Shown: positions 11,601 to 26,600 of the stretch, piece after piece
Position numbering within the stretch: position 1 is the first letter of the stretch
Layout: every line of letters begins with the position of its first letter
Assembly: GCF_964355755.1 (NCBI RefSeq)
Contig: NC_092670.1
Span: forward strand, 32,539,795 to 32,603,794
Reading direction: 5' to 3'
DNA: 64,000 nt
DNA from: Antedon mediterranea
Lineage: Eukaryota > Echinodermata > Crinoidea > Comatulida > Antedonidae
Translations under genes and position numbers: made by a program
The notes under the pieces: generated by a model
The model's input: only the letters and a program-made list of their open reading frames with translations
Databases searched by the model: none
Told to the model about the DNA's origin: nothing

Positions 11601-14600
11601 AAAAAATGTGATGTACATGTTGGTAAATTGACCTTTCTGTGTTGATTTTTTCTCATGGGTTATTTTGAGTCTCTCAGTCACATGTCACATTTGGGGAATT
11701 ATAATAATGCCAATTGAGAATTTTATTAAATCTATATTTTTTATATTATATAAAAAGGCATTTTAAGAATAATTTTTGTTTTGATGGTAGAATTTATCGT
11801 TATTTTTAAACCATTGGGGAATATTTTGTATGCAAAAACTAACCTTTTGTGGTACAATGTTTGTTGGAATGGATAGAGCACCTAATTTAGGCTGAGTGAG
11901 TGGCCCAGTGTACCCCACCCAAAATACAAATATGTCCATAGTATGTATTGCATTCTGGTCTAAATCATTGTACTTTTAGACATGAAGTTCAACAGTCCAT
12001 TGAGGTCTTTGTCCTATTATGTCATTCCTAAACATCTTTCAACAACATTCATAATGGACTCTGCTGGTTTTCAAAGGCAACAACATAGGATGTACAAGTT
12101 GATGTAGTTAACATTCCTACCGTACTCAGAAAATGTTACCTAAGGTGTTTTTCATCAAGGTTTACAAATTAATTGAGATGTTCGAATTTGAATACTGGTA
12201 GTATTCATTGATAAAAATAAAGAATAGGAAAAAATTTAAATTATTCATTTGATTTATATTACAGACATTAAATTGAAATACAGTACAGTATGTCATATTT
12301 TAAAAACGTTTTATTAATTTTGAACTATTTAGTGATTAAATATGATTGTTAAAAAATTGAAAATATAATATAAAGTTAAAACAAGAAATATTTCATACAA
12401 AAATTGCTTAATGTGGAGGAATTTTATGCGCAATTTTTTTTGCGAAAGAAATGATGATATTTAACTAGTATTATGTATAGTACATTTCTCTATCGACAGA
12501 CTGTATTATTAATAACAATCCTTTAATTAACAGTTGCGCGATTATGTGCTTTTGATGGTAAATTTAATGATTTTCATTGTCAGTTTTACAGATTTTAAGA
12601 TTTTTAAAAAAATTGGAAATATAGCAAAAAAAAAAATTGTACTCGCTTTTAGATGTTTTTAATATTTTGTTAATTTTTCAATTTATGGTATCACAATTTC
12701 AATCAATTAATGGTGATATGGATATTACAATATGAGTTAAATAGAAGATTATAATATGATGAATGATGAATCAGTTTTTAAAATGAATACATTGTTGAGT
12801 CAATTGAATATAACAATATACAGTACAATACAAATTACAAAGAAATCAATAAAAAGTTAAAAACATTTTATAAAAAAGTTAGTTGAAAATATTTTATAAA
12901 ATCTATACATAATTGTCAGCCATACAATTAATATGGGAAAAGTGAGCACTGAAATATTATGCTCTACCATTGGTGGAAAACTCCAAAGTTGGTGATGAAT
13001 TTCTTTGCTCTTTTAAGTTTTAGTCTTAACTTTTGGTATATATAAAGCAAACATAGACACGGGATGTGTATTTTTCAGTTCTTCTTTGCTGTATCAACTA
13101 TTAGTATTACACTCAAGAAAGATACATTTTCTACCAATTAATGTTCAAATTACACTGTAATGTGGCCACCGTGAAATTAAATATGCCCTGGTAAAAATAA
13201 ACTAAATTCTAAAGTCACAAAACAAGTTTCCTTTTGGCCACAGGATCTGAACATACACATATTGAATTTTGATACTGTTTTCTAAAATGAACTAATTGAA
13301 AAAGCTGTTAGGAAAATGATTCACTGTGATTGGTTGATTATTTCACCAAAGGGCATCATTTTGTTTCAGATTACACCAGATACAGTAGATGATAAAAGAA
13401 AGTTAAAGATTTTCAATGTTGTATCAATGATTTTTTGGTGAATGTTTAATGTTAGGATAGAAAATGACTTGTTTTAGTGTTTAATCACTTCATTTCTCAC
13501 ATGAAATATCTAGAATCAAAGTAAAAATTACTCCATGTAATTTTAATAAAAATGTAGTTTATTCTAAATCTCTCCAACAAAAAAGACATCTTTACCTGTA
13601 CCCAGGAACTCAATTAGAAAGTTTCAGCATAATATAATATCAATAAATCACATTTATTAGGCTAATCATTAATATGGAATAAATATCCTTATATTTTCAG
13701 ATGGTGCTTGAATCTACCTCAGCTGGTAGGAGACAACATGTGGGAAATTTAAACAATAATTGTCCACCTTCACTGGTATGTATGTTTTGTACAATAAGTT
13801 TAATAATTAAATAATAATAATTATTTTTGTTTGCAGTGTAGAGATCTGTATTTTAATATAGATTTCTACATTGTAAATTTTGACTTTAAGTAAAGAGGGT
13901 GGGTGTTAGGGGTGGATATGCATATTTGAATGTACAGTATACCAATATTTCTGTACCAAATAAAAAACATTATTATTTTACAGACACAATTCTGGACGTG
14001 CGTCAACAACTCTGCTCCAGGTAGGTGAATTTTATCAATTTTTGAACTTGCTAAAATATTCTCCCCATTTATTCATTATTTTATTTTTAATTGTCCAAAC
14101 AAAACTTGTTAAACATAAAACTTTAATAAATAGTGTTTTTAAATGGTTTATTTTTCATAGTAAGCCTCCTGTATATCATTTTTTTGCAAACCACCTCTCC
14201 TCCCAACAACTTGTAGGCCCCTGAACTGCTTGCCAGGATCCCCATAAATCCTCAAACAAACAGTCACAATGGTGACTTGCATACAACTGTGGAAGAAGGA
14301 AGTCCCATACAACAAATTGTTAAAACTACTATTTGTTTATACAACACTTTAGTTTTTCCTTTAGGAGAGCTGTTTCTTTTTTGGATAGGGATTAAGAGTA
14401 ACAACATGTGGCTTACTTGCAGTTCCTGTTAAAAGAGAAAGGGGAGCTATTAGCCCAATAACCTAATGACCCTATCATTCAAATTGGGTATTGTTTGACC
14501 CTATGCTTCTAGTGTTTAATTGACACAATTTGAAAGACTTATTGATTCATGCAGTTTAAAGAGATTTTGAGTGTTTAGGTATATTGATGGTAATAACATT

Positions 14601-17600
14601 GTTATTGAATAAATACTAAAGCAAGATGTTGCAAATAGATTCATTCTGTTCAGTAGACTGATCGATAATTTACATCAAAGTGCAGAATATTTAACTGTAT
14701 GGCACCTGTCTTAGAGTAGAATTCTAAATACAACTAAGTGGTTGACAGCTTGTTGTCTGCCAGTTGTAAACAAAACAGTTAGGATTTTAGGGAAATAAAT
14801 GTATGTAGTAAATAATAAAAGTAATAATTACTGTTCCTATACTTTCAGTGTTATTTGATGGTCCGTTATTATTACTTTAATTAAATTATTATATTATATA
14901 TTATATATTTCTATGAAAAGAAAAGAATTTTGTTGATGTACAGTCACAGACACTGCTGACAGGCACACTGAACAGTTTTTAATAAACACATTTATTACCA
15001 AATAAATGTTTGAAATAATAACACTGGACTGTTACTGTTAACATGCACTAATGTTAAGAATACATCTAATGGAGCTTGCTTGTGTAATCAAACTGATGTA
15101 ACTAAATTTCAAAAGTGCATCCAATTAAGCGTTATACAGTACCACTACATACAACAATTTAAACCGATTGACTATATTTAACTCCGATAGCGAAAAGAGC
15201 ATGTATGGTAGCTTATAAATGAGTTTGTGTTTTTTTATATCCAAAGTCAAACAACTCTGTTCTACATAAAAATGGTGAAATGGCATTCCAACATGTATAG
15301 GCCTACAAAACACCACTAAACCAGTTATGAAATATGCTTTTGCCAAGCAAAATGAAAGCAATTATTCTTACACTTGTTTCATTGCCTTGAAACAGGTTCT
15401 AGGCCTAAATAAAAGTACATTTGATAAACCACAACCACTGATTTTTGTTGTTTATGTGCTACCAGTGAGTAGCACATGGTTTTTGGTTAGCCTAGAGGTC
15501 TTTTTCCTGATTGAATTTTAGATTTGACTCCCTAGTGATGCATTCTTTTACTAGTTTTATTATTCCCTCAACACTAAACTCTAGATAATGATTTAAAGTT
15601 CTGTTTAGTAGGCCTCCTAATTGTCAGTGGTTGTGGATGAGAATATTGAAATAAGCAAATAATACTGTATTCAGCATTGTAATTTTTTCGCAATTATTTT
15701 CCTTTGATTTTAGATTTTTCAATTTAAAAGTGAGCATTTGTATGCATATCTTTTTAGTTTAGAAGCTTTTTTTGTAGTTTTTCGCATGAGCACGTAAAAT
15801 GTAACTTTAAACGCTTTTTCCCAACAAGCAATGTTGGAAAATAGCGATTTGCATGCATTAAGAAAAACTTTAGTTACGTGTGTCATAATCTATACCTAAA
15901 ATCAAGTTGAAAACAGTTTTGCCAAAAGTTGAGTCTGTGCTGAGCTTGGAATGTATGGTGTCCAATATAATATTATGAATGTTATGGCACTGTTCAATAC
16001 ATAATTTGTTTATTCTTTAAAAATTCTAGAAAGGTAATTCTTTATAGAACTGCAATATGTTTTTAATGAGAATTATTCTGGACCATGAAATTAATGTTAT
16101 TATAAATTTATTTCATTTTTTGTTAAGTGGGTGATTTTGATCATAATTTCTAGTTAAATTATGAAATATATCTATCACCTGATTTCTTTTATCTGAAGAA
16201 GAATAGGAAATAATATTGACATCAATTTTATTATGACATCAACTAAATTGTCAAGGAAAGATGAAGTATTTTTGATGGAAATTGACTATGCGCTTTTTAT
16301 TTTCGTATGTACAGAAAGTGAAAACTCGGCATGGGTATAATAGCTTCTTGAACAGTCAGATACATAAAACGACACGGTTGTCGGGTGTTGAGTTACAGGC
16401 CTAGATAGCTAGTATGATGAACCCCTCTCAGGAACGCCTCGGGTTAGGCAATTTGTCTGTGGTACGACTCTAGCTCTTTCGCTGGTAACTTAATTTGAGC
16501 TCCAACCGAGTCCAACTGCGTAGCAATCATGGTGTAGTTAAGACATGTGGATTCTGTTAATCAATATGTGGTCATAGCACTAAGGACTATTTATTTGGGT
16601 AGGCTTACCTTATTGTATTAAAAATAGATTTGTTTCCTGCAAATATTGATCAATTCTTTAATTAAACTTGAAGTTAAAAATAAACGATGTTAACAGGTTA
16701 ATAATTAAGAATTACGCCTAATTATAAATGTGAGCATAGCAAGAAGAACTATACTCATTTACATTACAATTATTATATCATTATAATTCATAATCCTTTT
16801 TCTAACTTTTGTGCACAAAAGGCTTTTGAATCAAGACTTTTCCTGTTTAAATGCTTTCTGGTGCTTTATTTAAGTTGTGTTTAAAACCACTACTGAGCCT
16901 TATTAGTGTGTGATAAGTAAGATTGTTCAATGGAATGCAAATATCTGAAAAGACATGGTTTTGGCATCTCCTTTGTTTCCTGATCCTATTTATTGCATTA
17001 TCCCTTTTATATACAGAATTTGTAAATAAATGTTATGAAATGAAAAATGAAAAAATGAAATCCTTTGAATGGGTACATAATGTACAGCAAGACATTGTCT
17101 GATGTTAAGATAATAATAGTAGATTATTTTTAATTTTTAAGGGCATAATTAAAATTAGACAAACATTGAATTTTGGTTATTCTTGCATGCCTGTGGAATC
17201 TATACCAAAATATTAAATAATTCATTTTAAAATGCAGGTAGGAACATTGAATTTGTAGGGGTTTATTATAGGAATTATAGCTCTTTACAACAAATTCACA
17301 ATACATTCCTTATTTGGTTGTCATTGTTTGTATAGGGCATAATTTGAAATTTTAGAATTAGAATTTTGTTTTTCCTTTATGCACTTGGAATGTATAACAG
17401 AATATTAAATAATTAATTTAAAAATGCTGGTAGAGTAGGGCTTTATTATAGAAATATGATTTACAACCAATACATTCCTTATTTTGATAGAGTAAATTAA
17501 TCTCACTGTAGGTCCTATATTTAATACTAATAAAAACAAAATGTATTATTCATTTGCATATATTATATACATACAAGGATTTGTTATTAGTTTAAAAACA

Positions 17601-20600
17601 GCCATAAACCATTATCCCCCAAGGAATTAATATTGCATAACCCTCAATATTTTGCACATTACTTATGAAAGTTATAATGTTTATATTGTTGATAATATAT
17701 ATTTGGTTTGATTTATATGTATATGGGCTGTAATGCGATAGAACTTCAAAATTTCCAACCGGCCGGTCCCCAGTCAATGTTTGCTCGCTTCGCTCTTAAA
17801 GGTACCCCTCCCCCCCCCTATTTCAAAGCCCTAGATCCGCCCCTGGTAATTTTGTAATGTTCATAAATGTACAAGTACATTATATGTTCATTCGGGAGGC
17901 CGATCCTCATTGCAGTAGATCAAACTTCATCATGATTACAATTAGATCTTCTGTAAATTTCACAGGAAATATAATATTTCAAAGTTAAAATTGAAGAAAA
18001 CAGATGTTTGTGCTTTCAAAAAAAAAAGTTCAACAAACTCATAGCAGGAGGAGGAGAAGCCATGCATAGGGAAGGTGATAATGCCAGGGCCAATGGAGTG
18101 ATTATGATGCAGAATATCTCTGGATTTCATTAATCTCTGGTCTCCACTTAACCTCTACAGTTATTAAATCATGATCGGAGTGTGATTTATTCACCTCAGA
18201 CTGGATATATGAACCTATATAAGATCAGTGTCCCCTTTAAAAAAAAGTACAGACAAATAATTTTCTGGTATATATAAAATATTTGTTACTGCAAGAACAG
18301 ATATTTTATTTTATTTTATTTTATTTAATTTAATTTATTTATTTTATGAAATTATGAAATCACAGAAAATAAACTAATGAAAACATTTAGACTGGAATAA
18401 TTTTTAGAATTTCAGATATTATTGTGATAATATTTACCTGTAAAAAATAATTTTAAACTGAAACCAGGAATATATAGTTACATCTACTTATATATAAAAT
18501 ACTCTATCTAATTTTTTATCAAATAATATTAATGTTATTTTGACATGTGAATAATAAGTTGCTACACTTATTAGAATTTAGGATTTTTTCACATATGAAT
18601 ATGAAAATGGGGAAAATTTCAAAATTTAAAGTTTAAAATTTTGTTATTCTTATTCTAATTTAGAAATAGTTTATCTGGTCTGCAAGATTGTTTCTAAATT
18701 ATATATATACGGCCATACTGCGTTGAAACACCGGTTGTCGTCAGATCACCGAAGTTAAGCGTTGGTTGCGTTCTGGATGGGAGACCGTCTAGAAATCGCG
18801 GCGGGTGCTGTATATACTGGAGAGTGATGGTGTAATGGTAATATCGGACTAGCATGTGATAGGCATGGGTTCGAGGTTATCTGTACCATACTAATTGCAT
18901 CCTTAGGCAAGATGCTTTACTCTCATTGCCTCGTCCTTCGGATGGGATGTAAAGCCGTTGGTCCCGAGTACTTAACAGTGCACGTTAAAGAACTTGGTAC
19001 ACTATTCGAAAAAAGGTAGTGGATCGTCTCCCGGTGTGCTGATCTGGTAGGCGCTGCACTGCTGGCTGCCGTGGGTCTGTGGAGGGCCTAATCCGAATTT
19101 CCTCAGTTTCCAGTTGAGCTTGAGGACAAATATGAATACCTTTTTACCTTTTTACCTTTAGAATCAGGTCCAAATTAAAAAAACCATTGAGAATCCTTGG
19201 TTTATGAACAACAAATCTGTTCTGTTTCCCATGTTGTAACCTTATATGGACATACAGTACAATTCAATTTTAATTCTATGTTTCATTAATCATTATTGAT
19301 TTTATCCATTTCATACGGCATTGGATCGCATACCCCTTAAAAGCATAATTAATAGGAGTTCTTTTCTTGGTTATTGTAGCGTTCCTTTGATGCCGCTTTT
19401 TGTGTGATACTTTGATATATCATATAACAGTTACAATAAACTATTACATGACCAAGCTTTGTGTCGCAACATATCAATATCATAGGTCCCTATTCTTATA
19501 ACCTTACCTTTAACACCTTTAATTAATATGCCTATAATGGTGGATCAATAGTGTTCTAATTGGTTTAGCTATTTACAGGGAAAAGCGCAACGATCCAGGC
19601 ATCATCTGTCACTATTGTGCGGATGTGCCGCGGTCCTTGCTGTTTACAAAGAAAATCAAATATTAGTGCTTGGGGCGATGTAACTTGATAATGAAATGGT
19701 TTATTGTGGTTTTTAAGTACTTCCAAAAGTTGTATGTTGTGGTTGTAAATATCATGAGTACAATTGTATACAATATTATAAATTGCAAACCAAAAAGGTT
19801 AAAAGTGCTAGTCCTATGTTTAAATGTATTCTAAATATACATTTTGAAACCAAAATTCTTATGTATTTTTTTCTTTTAAATAAAAGATGATTTGACAGAT
19901 GCCTATATGTAGCCTTCCATATATTTTCAAATAAACCAATTTCATATATTGTTTAGCATAATATAAATTATTCAACCGATTTTGGCCATAATGGTCTTCC
20001 ACATGATAATAACATTTTTGTTTTTTAAAACAAACTTACAGAACAAATTCAACATACAGTACCTTCATCAGAGCATTTTTAGTCGTTTGGACGCGACTCT
20101 ATAGTTCACTATGTCGGTCGGTCAGTCTGTCTGTCTGTCGGTCTGTCTGTCGGTCCGGTATCACTATGCGTTTTATCGCTTTCTGACCTTATCTTGATAT
20201 CAGTTTAATCTAGCTAAGTCAATTTTTCACAGTATATTCCTTATGGCCAGGAATCGATGTGGTTATGTTTTCACGGTGCGCAATAAAAAGTTACGCGGTC
20301 TACGCACGATTTAACGAAATCACGTTTGTAATCATATCTTCACAACCATGAATCATAATTAAATCAAATTTGGTACTCATAAATTTCAAGGCATAAATCA
20401 TCATATGGCAATACAATTACGTGCGTAGCGCATGTAACGCATGCATACGCGCGCTTAAAATTTTCAAAATTTATTTTCAGGCAATTTTAAGCGTTTACAA
20501 AATTGCCATGAGTGCGCAGATTTTTGCGCGCACTGCGCGTTAAATGTTATTGCGCACTCTTTTTGCCCGATTTCTGTTTTCTTGACTTACTTTTCAACTC

Positions 20601-23600
20601 GAAATTACGTTATACGAGCACGTCAAAAGTGACAGGCTACGCACGTGTAAATTAAAAAAATATAAATGTTTTTATACATTTCAACATTTTTAAACATGTT
20701 CAGTAATTTCGGTCAGTTGGTAGGTTGGTCGGTCGGTCGGTAAACACTAATGAGCACGCGACTGCAGCCATCTATACGGCCTTGTTTTGTCTTCTATAAA
20801 TTCAATTTCATATTGTATTAATGTGTATATTTGAATAATTGACATTAGTTCAATAATTAAATTGAAATTAATTTTAAACATTTTTTAGATATTTGGCAGG
20901 AGGAAACAGGATGGTTTGGTAAAGTTTGCTGTATCAATGCAATATCCAGTCGTTGTCACACAGCTTGTGTTCAGGTAATGATATTTTCATTCACTTGTGT
21001 TCGACCCCTTCAATTGTATTTGTAGGGTACTCTACTATGAAGTTAAGTAGGCCTAGCTTTTACATCAGGGAGCGAAATGAGTCAGATGTTTTGCCCTACT
21101 GTGACGTAATACTCCATGCATTGAGGGTAGACTTGGATGGGTCTCGAACCATGACCTTCATATCACTTGCCTCTAGACCACCAAAATGTTTACTGTATTG
21201 ATTTTACTGTATAGATTTACTATTATTTTTGATATATTTTTTTTTTCTATAAATGAATGGGGATATCTGAATAAACTCCTGAACTTTACTGGGTGGATTC
21301 CATTCTATCCCACAGGTAAACCTGATTTCATGGGAAAACAGATCTGGTATTCTGTGTTAGTTGTTTGTTTGACAAACAAACTTTGTATGGACATGAAGTA
21401 ATATAACTAGATTTAGAATAAAAACCAAAATTTAAAATACAAGGCGAATGGATAGTACACACTGTTATTTAAAATGTTGTTGAAAGCCTTTAGTCCACAT
21501 ATGTTTCAGAAAACCTTGCTTTATAATTAGCTACCTATACAATACAACACCTTCTACTGAATAGTCAAACATGACTATGAATATTTGTGGTTTTTAAATT
21601 TACTACATTCATAATTGAAAGAATGGATAAAACACTTAATATAAAGACAAAGCTTATTGAAACTATATTTTATGTGACCACAATTTTGAAGGTTTGTGGA
21701 GTTCACTGAACCAATAGTAATAGTCTGGTTGTAAAAGAAAATAGATGGAAATATCATAAAATATGAATACATTACATAAACTATATTTTAACTTAACAAA
21801 ATCTTTGTGGTTCCATGTAATTGTCAGGATATACAGAAGGAATATTTAACTTACCAAGCTGAAGCACTTATAAACATTACCTAATTAATATTTCCAAATG
21901 CTTCTGATTGGCTTACCCTACAATCCAGCTCACCTGAAATTAGGTTAATTAACCAATTAAACATTAATTAGCTTGTTTGTAGTTTCTAATTGAACTTTTG
22001 GATGGTCATCTCGTGGAATTTTATGAAATACAATCAAACAGACAGTTGCTAGTAGACTGATTTTCTGTTATAGCCTAAACTAAAAATACTATTGTATTAT
22101 ATTTTGTACAGCATTTTCCTAGCATATAAACATTCTGTAACTCTTTGCCTATACACAGAACTTATACCAAACCAGATACCCCAACCTTTATTTTGGGTAA
22201 TAAAAATAACCTACTTGTGATAAAGATGCTGAATAATGATGGTCAATTTTGAAAAATAAGATCTTTAAAATTAAAAAGAAAATAATAGCATGGTTAGTTT
22301 TACAGGGTCCATGGTATAAATTCTACCAGTGATCTATGAGGCTTGGTTCAAGGGTCTTTTACACCTTTTCTGGCACAGTTCAAGTTCAAGCTCAATCGAA
22401 ATAAAATATCAATGTTTCATTTTCACTCAGCCATACCCATATCGATTGGCGCATAGCCGCGTGGAACATCGTAAAAACGAAACAGTGACATTCGATTTGA
22501 TTCCAGACCCTTTGCTGAATTTGACAAAATTATGTCTAGTGTCATTAAGGACTTTATTTTGTTTTTCATGAATCAAGCACAAGGAATTTCATACACACCA
22601 TTCTGCCATCATATTTCTCAATAACCATATTTCATTTCCATAAGTTATCAATCATGTCATAATTCTGTTTGAAGTTACCATGGTAACTCATTCTTTAGGG
22701 AATCTTAGGGCCATATTTCAGGGGAGAAATAACACAGGTGTTATAGCACCTCTCCATGGGACATGAAAACTCATTTGTTTGTTTGCACACAAAATGCACT
22801 CTCTTGCTGAATGATTCATTATGTAAAAAGATTAAATATTTCCATAATACAGAATGGAGAATGTTCTGGTATTTTATTCAATCTATACAGCCTTTCCATA
22901 ATATTAATACTGATATTGTTTGTCTATTCTAAATGAAAAAAAAATACAATACACAACAATGTAATTAATTAATCAAACAAATCTTTAAAAACAATCACTT
23001 TGGCAGAGTGTGTGATATATTGTATTAAAAGCATATTATACTAGGCCTAATGATTTACCAATTTTTTAAAACTTTTAATAATAATAGAACATTAGAGAAC
23101 AGAAAATAATGGTTTTGGATAGTAACTAGCTTAATAGCCCAAGAGTCAAGATGCAATGGAAATGTGCAAATCATTGTTCATACATTTAAGAATAATGAAA
23201 CTTATCTTCAAGCCTTTTAGAATGTTCTATTCTTAAACTGAAAATGTGACAGCAAAACATTGATTTGTCTTGATCTACATTTTCCTATGTACTAGTACAG
23301 TTTATTAAAGTTTACCTAAGTATAGTAGTAGGGCCTACTTTAGAATGAGGCAAAAGATTTAAAGCATATCAGTTAAGCACCATTGGCTCAACCAGGCCAT
23401 TGATGGACAAATTAGGTGATTAACACCAATCCATATACCACTGCTAACACCAGTAATGAGATCAGAAAAACATAAATTTATCCGCATTTGTCACCTGTCA
23501 GCCTTCCTGATTACCTGATTTGAGAGATTTAGTGAAGTATCTAATTTGTTACCTTTATAGATATAAATCAGGCTTGATTAGGCTAATATTTATCCTTAGA

Positions 23601-26600
23601 GCCAGCAAATACCGCTAAATGGTGTGAAGATGTAAGGTTAACTACTGTTTGGGTTTAAGAAGGTCCTTAAAGTTCGCATCAATAATAATATAGTTATTTA
23701 AGGATGTTAATGGCCTGATTTATGTATCACTGCTACCAAATGAGTTTAGTCTGTGAAGTGTGATATATACAGTGGCCATAGATTTTATTGTAAAGTAAAT
23801 ATAAGTGTATTCAAGTATAGAAATTGATAATTTTTTTTTTACCATATAAAAATGATTGTGAAAAGGGAATATTACAATAAAATATAACATTATTTATATT
23901 TTGGATATTAAGATATAAAAAAACAAGAAACAACAAATATTAAGAAGATGAATGCATTTTTTCAGAAAATATAAACAATTTTTCAAAAACAATAAACAAC
24001 CATTATTGAATTAATTAAATTTTACATTCATTGATAGTATACTATTTGAATATTTTTAATATGATCTTCAAGAATTAATAACCTTCGAAATTTTCTTGAC
24101 ATAAACTCTTGATCAAGCTTAAAAAAAAGAAGATTCATTCAATTAAAAAGTTTGTAGAAAAATCAAGAAAACCGAGTCACTTAAGAGAAATGTAATTTTC
24201 GTTATTCTGATTATGATGTTTATAGTAATTACTACAATTCAATAACATGAAAACAAGGCCAATGACATCATTCATTTAATAAACCCAGGCCGTAGGATAT
24301 TTCCAACAGTTTGAGGTGTCTTCTGAGCAAATAAGATTTGACAAGCCGATGACTAAAAAAACAGATCATATTGATAACTTGCTATAGATTAAATTAAATA
24401 TTTGTAGATTCCTCTGAGAAGGCGTTTATATTAATTCTGTCCAATAATAAATTTAACCAGATGTTATGCTAAACATAGAACAGTATGTACTTTAAATATT
24501 GTATAAAGGTTTTCAAAATTGGACAGTAATGTATAGTCCAATAATCCTATCATTCCATTAATTCTATCTAATAAAATATTTGATAATGCAATATGATATG
24601 TATCTTACAAAGGCAACGGAATAAGCCTAAATTATATTACATTAAATAAGTTAGGTCACATAAAATTAAAAAGTGAGCATTGAAGAACAATTACAAACTG
24701 TATTAGAAAAAAACAGATAAAAAACTGTTACAGTACAAATTCCACAAAGTATAGTTTTTTTAATTTGATTTTATGTTGAAAAAAAAATGTTTTATTTAAT
24801 GATGTTTGATGTTTCCTTGCATTCCCATAGAGCTATAAATTATAGGTTTTTTTCTATTTATTTTTTAATGCACAGGTAAATTAATATATTTGTACCCATG
24901 TACTATTTAGTAAACTTATGAGAAAAAGTGTTAGAATAGTAGTCAATATAATAATTCAGTTATTTTTAATATTCAGTGATTTTATACTTTGATTTTTTTA
25001 TGATGTTAAATACCTTGTTACTTTTATGAATACAATTTTGCAATACAATTTGACTTTAATTTTACAAAAAGTAGTTGAAAATGTACATACAGGTTACTTC
25101 ATTGTTGTACCAGCAAAAGCTTTCTCTTTTGTGAATGACATTATTTGAACTACCTAAGTATATTTGAATTAGAAGAAAAGAAAAGCAGTCGGAATGGTTA
25201 AAAGACACAAACACCAGATGTACAACGAAGCAACATACTCAAAAAATCTCTGAACAAAATGATCTGTGTGTAGACAGAAAATAAACAAAGCGTGCTTTCT
25301 TTTTTTTCTGCATACAAGCATATTGTTTGCCCCCAACTAGGGAATAAATGAGTTGCCGCTGAAAATGATGGACAGATTCGATGACCTGTGTAAAATAGAT
25401 CACAGGAATGTTGGACAATCAAATCTGATGATCAAGCATGGTTAATCAACTCTTTATAAACTCTTTCTATGATAATTTAATGAACTGAAAAAGAGAACAT
25501 GATTTTATGAAATGGCCGACAAATACCACCAACAATGGTAATTTTGCTAAGGTGATGACTTTCTTGTAATTGCTTAGCGGGGAAGAAAATTGACAAGATT
25601 GAAAACATTAAATTGATTCCATATTTGAAGTAGTCTTGGTGTTGCGGTGGTGGCCTGTTTACAGATAGTTTGACTTCCAATCACACTGCATCATGTGAAT
25701 ATAAAGATTTGTTTGTGGAACTTTCTTTTGAAGACATTGATTAAGTTCATTAAATTCTTGTTTCATCTCCGTGGTTCCCATCATTTAGAACATTTTGAAT
25801 AATAATTTTATGATTAACAACATACTAAATCAAGTTGTAAATTTGTACATGATTCTCATTAATATTTATTTACACTATCTTTTACACATCCTACAAATGG
25901 CTATCTCTCTCTCTCTCTCTGCGTCGTGAATCTGTGAGGTGTAAAAATAGCAGTGAATTGCTTTGCTTCCTCATTTTCAATTTAGCCTAAACATTTCAGG
26001 AGAATTTGAATCCAGCTCTAATGCCCCATGGTTTAGTACACCCTTTTATCTATTAAGGGGACACTTTTAAATGATTAAGGGGAAATACATGCATGTACAG
26101 TATGCTTTATCAATAAACGCCAACCCACTATAAAGTGGAAACTTTTGTTGAGTCCTGTAGGTATGCCCTACTGTAAATACTCTGTAATAATAATAATATT
26201 TCATAGATAGCAAGGGTCCTGTGTTCAAGCCCGTCACATGTCAGGATTTTTTCTAAGGACAAAATTACAACTCCACTTCAAAAGATTTGTTTATGTAGAG
26301 CATTGTGTATGTTTGTCTTGTGAACCTATGAGGGTCTCTGATGATGATGATCAGCAATTGCTGGATGGATCACCCTCATTGAATACGGTAACAAAAAAAA
26401 GAAGATGATTTCCAAAAATGGAACTTGTACTATCATGTTGGTTCGAATATTCATTATTGGCAACACTTTCATTGACTTTATTTATTTAGTGCGGACATCC
26501 AATTAATAATGTTTGATGTCCATTCCAAGCAAATATCATGTGACGTTATTGTCTACTATTTTTAGAATACTAGTATGAGGAATAATGCTTTGATATGTAA

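Larger units (their letters stand above)
14021..20888. other. RECK intron 4 with several repeats
   Basis: This is a 6.9 kb intron. It holds a divergent tandem duplication (17142-17490), a chimeric 5S/tRNA SINE (18707-19160) and a CG-rich element (20086-20780), listed separately. It also has a repeat end near 17750-17846 that includes a C-run and 'tagatccgcccctggt', a string with a near match at 39080-39103. The segment 16310-16560 is richer in GC but unidentified. An (ATTTT)n-like run lies at 18302-18350. Confidence 0.6.

Noticed and set aside
18707-18815. Functional 5S rRNA gene
   Set aside because: The match is good but carries many changes, no terminator-like T-run follows directly, and it continues into a SINE body; treated as a SINE head.
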